Assembly (NCBI GenBank): GCA_964388455.1
Contig: CAYMAN010000030.1
Coordinates: 1-23,254 of the forward strand
DNA: 23,254 nt
From: JBBRWO01 sp964388455
GTDB lineage: Bacteria > Actinomycetota > Coriobacteriia > Anaerosomatales > JAAXUF01
Direction of reading: 5' to 3'
How positions within the stretch are numbered: position 1 is the first letter of the stretch; each line of letters starts with the position of its first letter. The notes under the pieces are model-generated. The model did no database searches. It was not told the DNA's origin and saw only the letters and a list, made by a program, of their open reading frames with translations. Shown one piece after another: positions 23,151 through 23,254 of the stretch. Made by a program: the position numbers and the translations under genes.

Positions 23151-23254
23151 TTACTTCACCCCCCACTTACGGGTGTAAATCATGCCTTGCTTGCCAGTCT
23201 TGCGTTCAGTCACGTGAACGCCGCATCCGATTCAAGGATCGAAGCTGCGAGCGA
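23151..23254 (-). CDS. [NiFeSe]-hydrogenase large subunit, C-terminal end, with in-frame UGA as selenocysteine (5' truncated)
   Basis: Reading minus from the right edge gives ARSFDP, then UGA (23234-23232), then IGCGVH and a 20-residue tail VTERKTGKQGMIYTRKWGVK before TAA (23153-23151). The L2 motif of group 1 hydrogenases is DPCxxCxxH, whose cysteines hold the NiFe(CN)2CO centre; UGA is exactly at the first cysteine, as in known [NiFeSe] enzymes (DPUxxCxxH). The second cysteine and the histidine are intact, and the peptide after His is the usual cleavable extension. A SECIS-like hairpin follows. The same strand carries HyaC- and HyaD-like genes. A nonsense mutation of a Cys codon or a sequencing error is the alternative, but the hairpin and the intact downstream frame argue against it. 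Only 34 codons are in the window. Confidence 0.88.
23202..23221 (-). promoter_or_regulatory. Candidate bacterial SECIS element
   Basis: The messenger has a perfect 7-bp stem GCGUUCA / UGAACGC with loop CGUGAC, beginning 10 nt after the UGA. In E. coli fdhF the minimal SECIS stem-loop begins 11 nt after UGA and its loop contains a GU step that SelB reads; the loop here also has GU. It lies wholly inside coding sequence, as bacterial SECIS elements do. SelB binding itself cannot be judged from one hairpin. Confidence 0.8.

Noticed and set aside
23232..23234. UGA as a true stop or a pseudogene lesion in the hydrogenase
   Set aside because: The downstream codons supply the rest of the nickel motif and the normal tail, the stop abuts the next gene as in an intact operon, and a SECIS-like stem is in place.
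1..23254. CRISPR arrays, insertion sequences, prophage genes or attachment sites
   Set aside because: No spaced direct repeats, transposase, integrase or terminal inverted repeats were found on reading both strands. The tRNA genes are intact with no duplicated 3' ends.

Overview
The window is high-GC bacterial DNA with short intergenic gaps, GGAGG-type ribosome-binding sites and frequent GTG starts. Gene content points to a high-GC Gram-positive, probably an anaerobic actinobacterium of the Coriobacteriia / OPB41 (Anaerosomatales) kind. Supporting content is a haem route built on HemE/HemH/HemY, a RACo-like corrinoid activator, an acetyl-CoA synthetase and a membrane-bound uptake hydrogenase. 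The taxonomic placement is inference, since no 16S rRNA or other marker is present.

Layout. Positions 1-190 hold the 3' end of a membrane-protein gene. 227-1432 (-) is a GT4 glycosyltransferase. 1542-2110 is a tRNA block: Cys-GCA and Gly-GCC on minus, Val-GAC on plus, each with a hairpin terminator. 2127-4156 carries an unrecognised two-helix membrane protein (-), a small lipoprotein cytochrome c (+) and a YegS/DgkB-type lipid kinase (-). 4320-9694 (+) is a run of housekeeping genes: RNase D, a YugP-type zinc metallopeptidase, xseA-xseB, a HIT protein and a RACo-like [2Fe-2S]/ASKHA protein, closed by a strong terminator. A 449-bp non-coding leader precedes acsA (10144-12138). A haem cluster follows (12318-17484, +): hemE, hemH and two tandem paralogues of the FAD-dependent HemY/CgoX oxidase. 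An inositol-monophosphatase-family gene (-) and a single-chain transketolase (+) diverge from 18.4 kb. The right end (20.4-23.25 kb, minus) is a hydrogenase region: maturation endopeptidase, HemN/HemW-family radical SAM protein, b-type cytochrome subunit and the 3' end of the large subunit.

Main discovery. The [NiFe]-hydrogenase large subunit reads ...ARSFDP-UGA-IGCGVHV... at the right edge. The in-frame UGA (minus strand, 23234-23232) sits exactly where the first nickel cysteine of the C-terminal DPCxxCxxH motif belongs. The frame stays open for 26 more codons to a TAA that abuts the ATG of the cytochrome b gene. A perfect 7-bp hairpin with a 6-nt CGUGAC loop begins 10 nt after the UGA, which is the usual position of a bacterial SECIS. 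This is strong sequence evidence for a selenocysteine-containing [NiFeSe] hydrogenase, which standard annotation would truncate at the UGA.

How the parts connect. The hydrogenase would pass electrons from H2 to the quinone pool through its dihaem cytochrome b. Haem for that subunit and for the cytochrome c lipoprotein would come from the hemE-hemH-hemY genes. The endopeptidase would remove the 20-residue tail after the DPUxxCxxH histidine. AcsA and the RACo-like protein suggest acetate / one-carbon (corrinoid) metabolism elsewhere in the genome.
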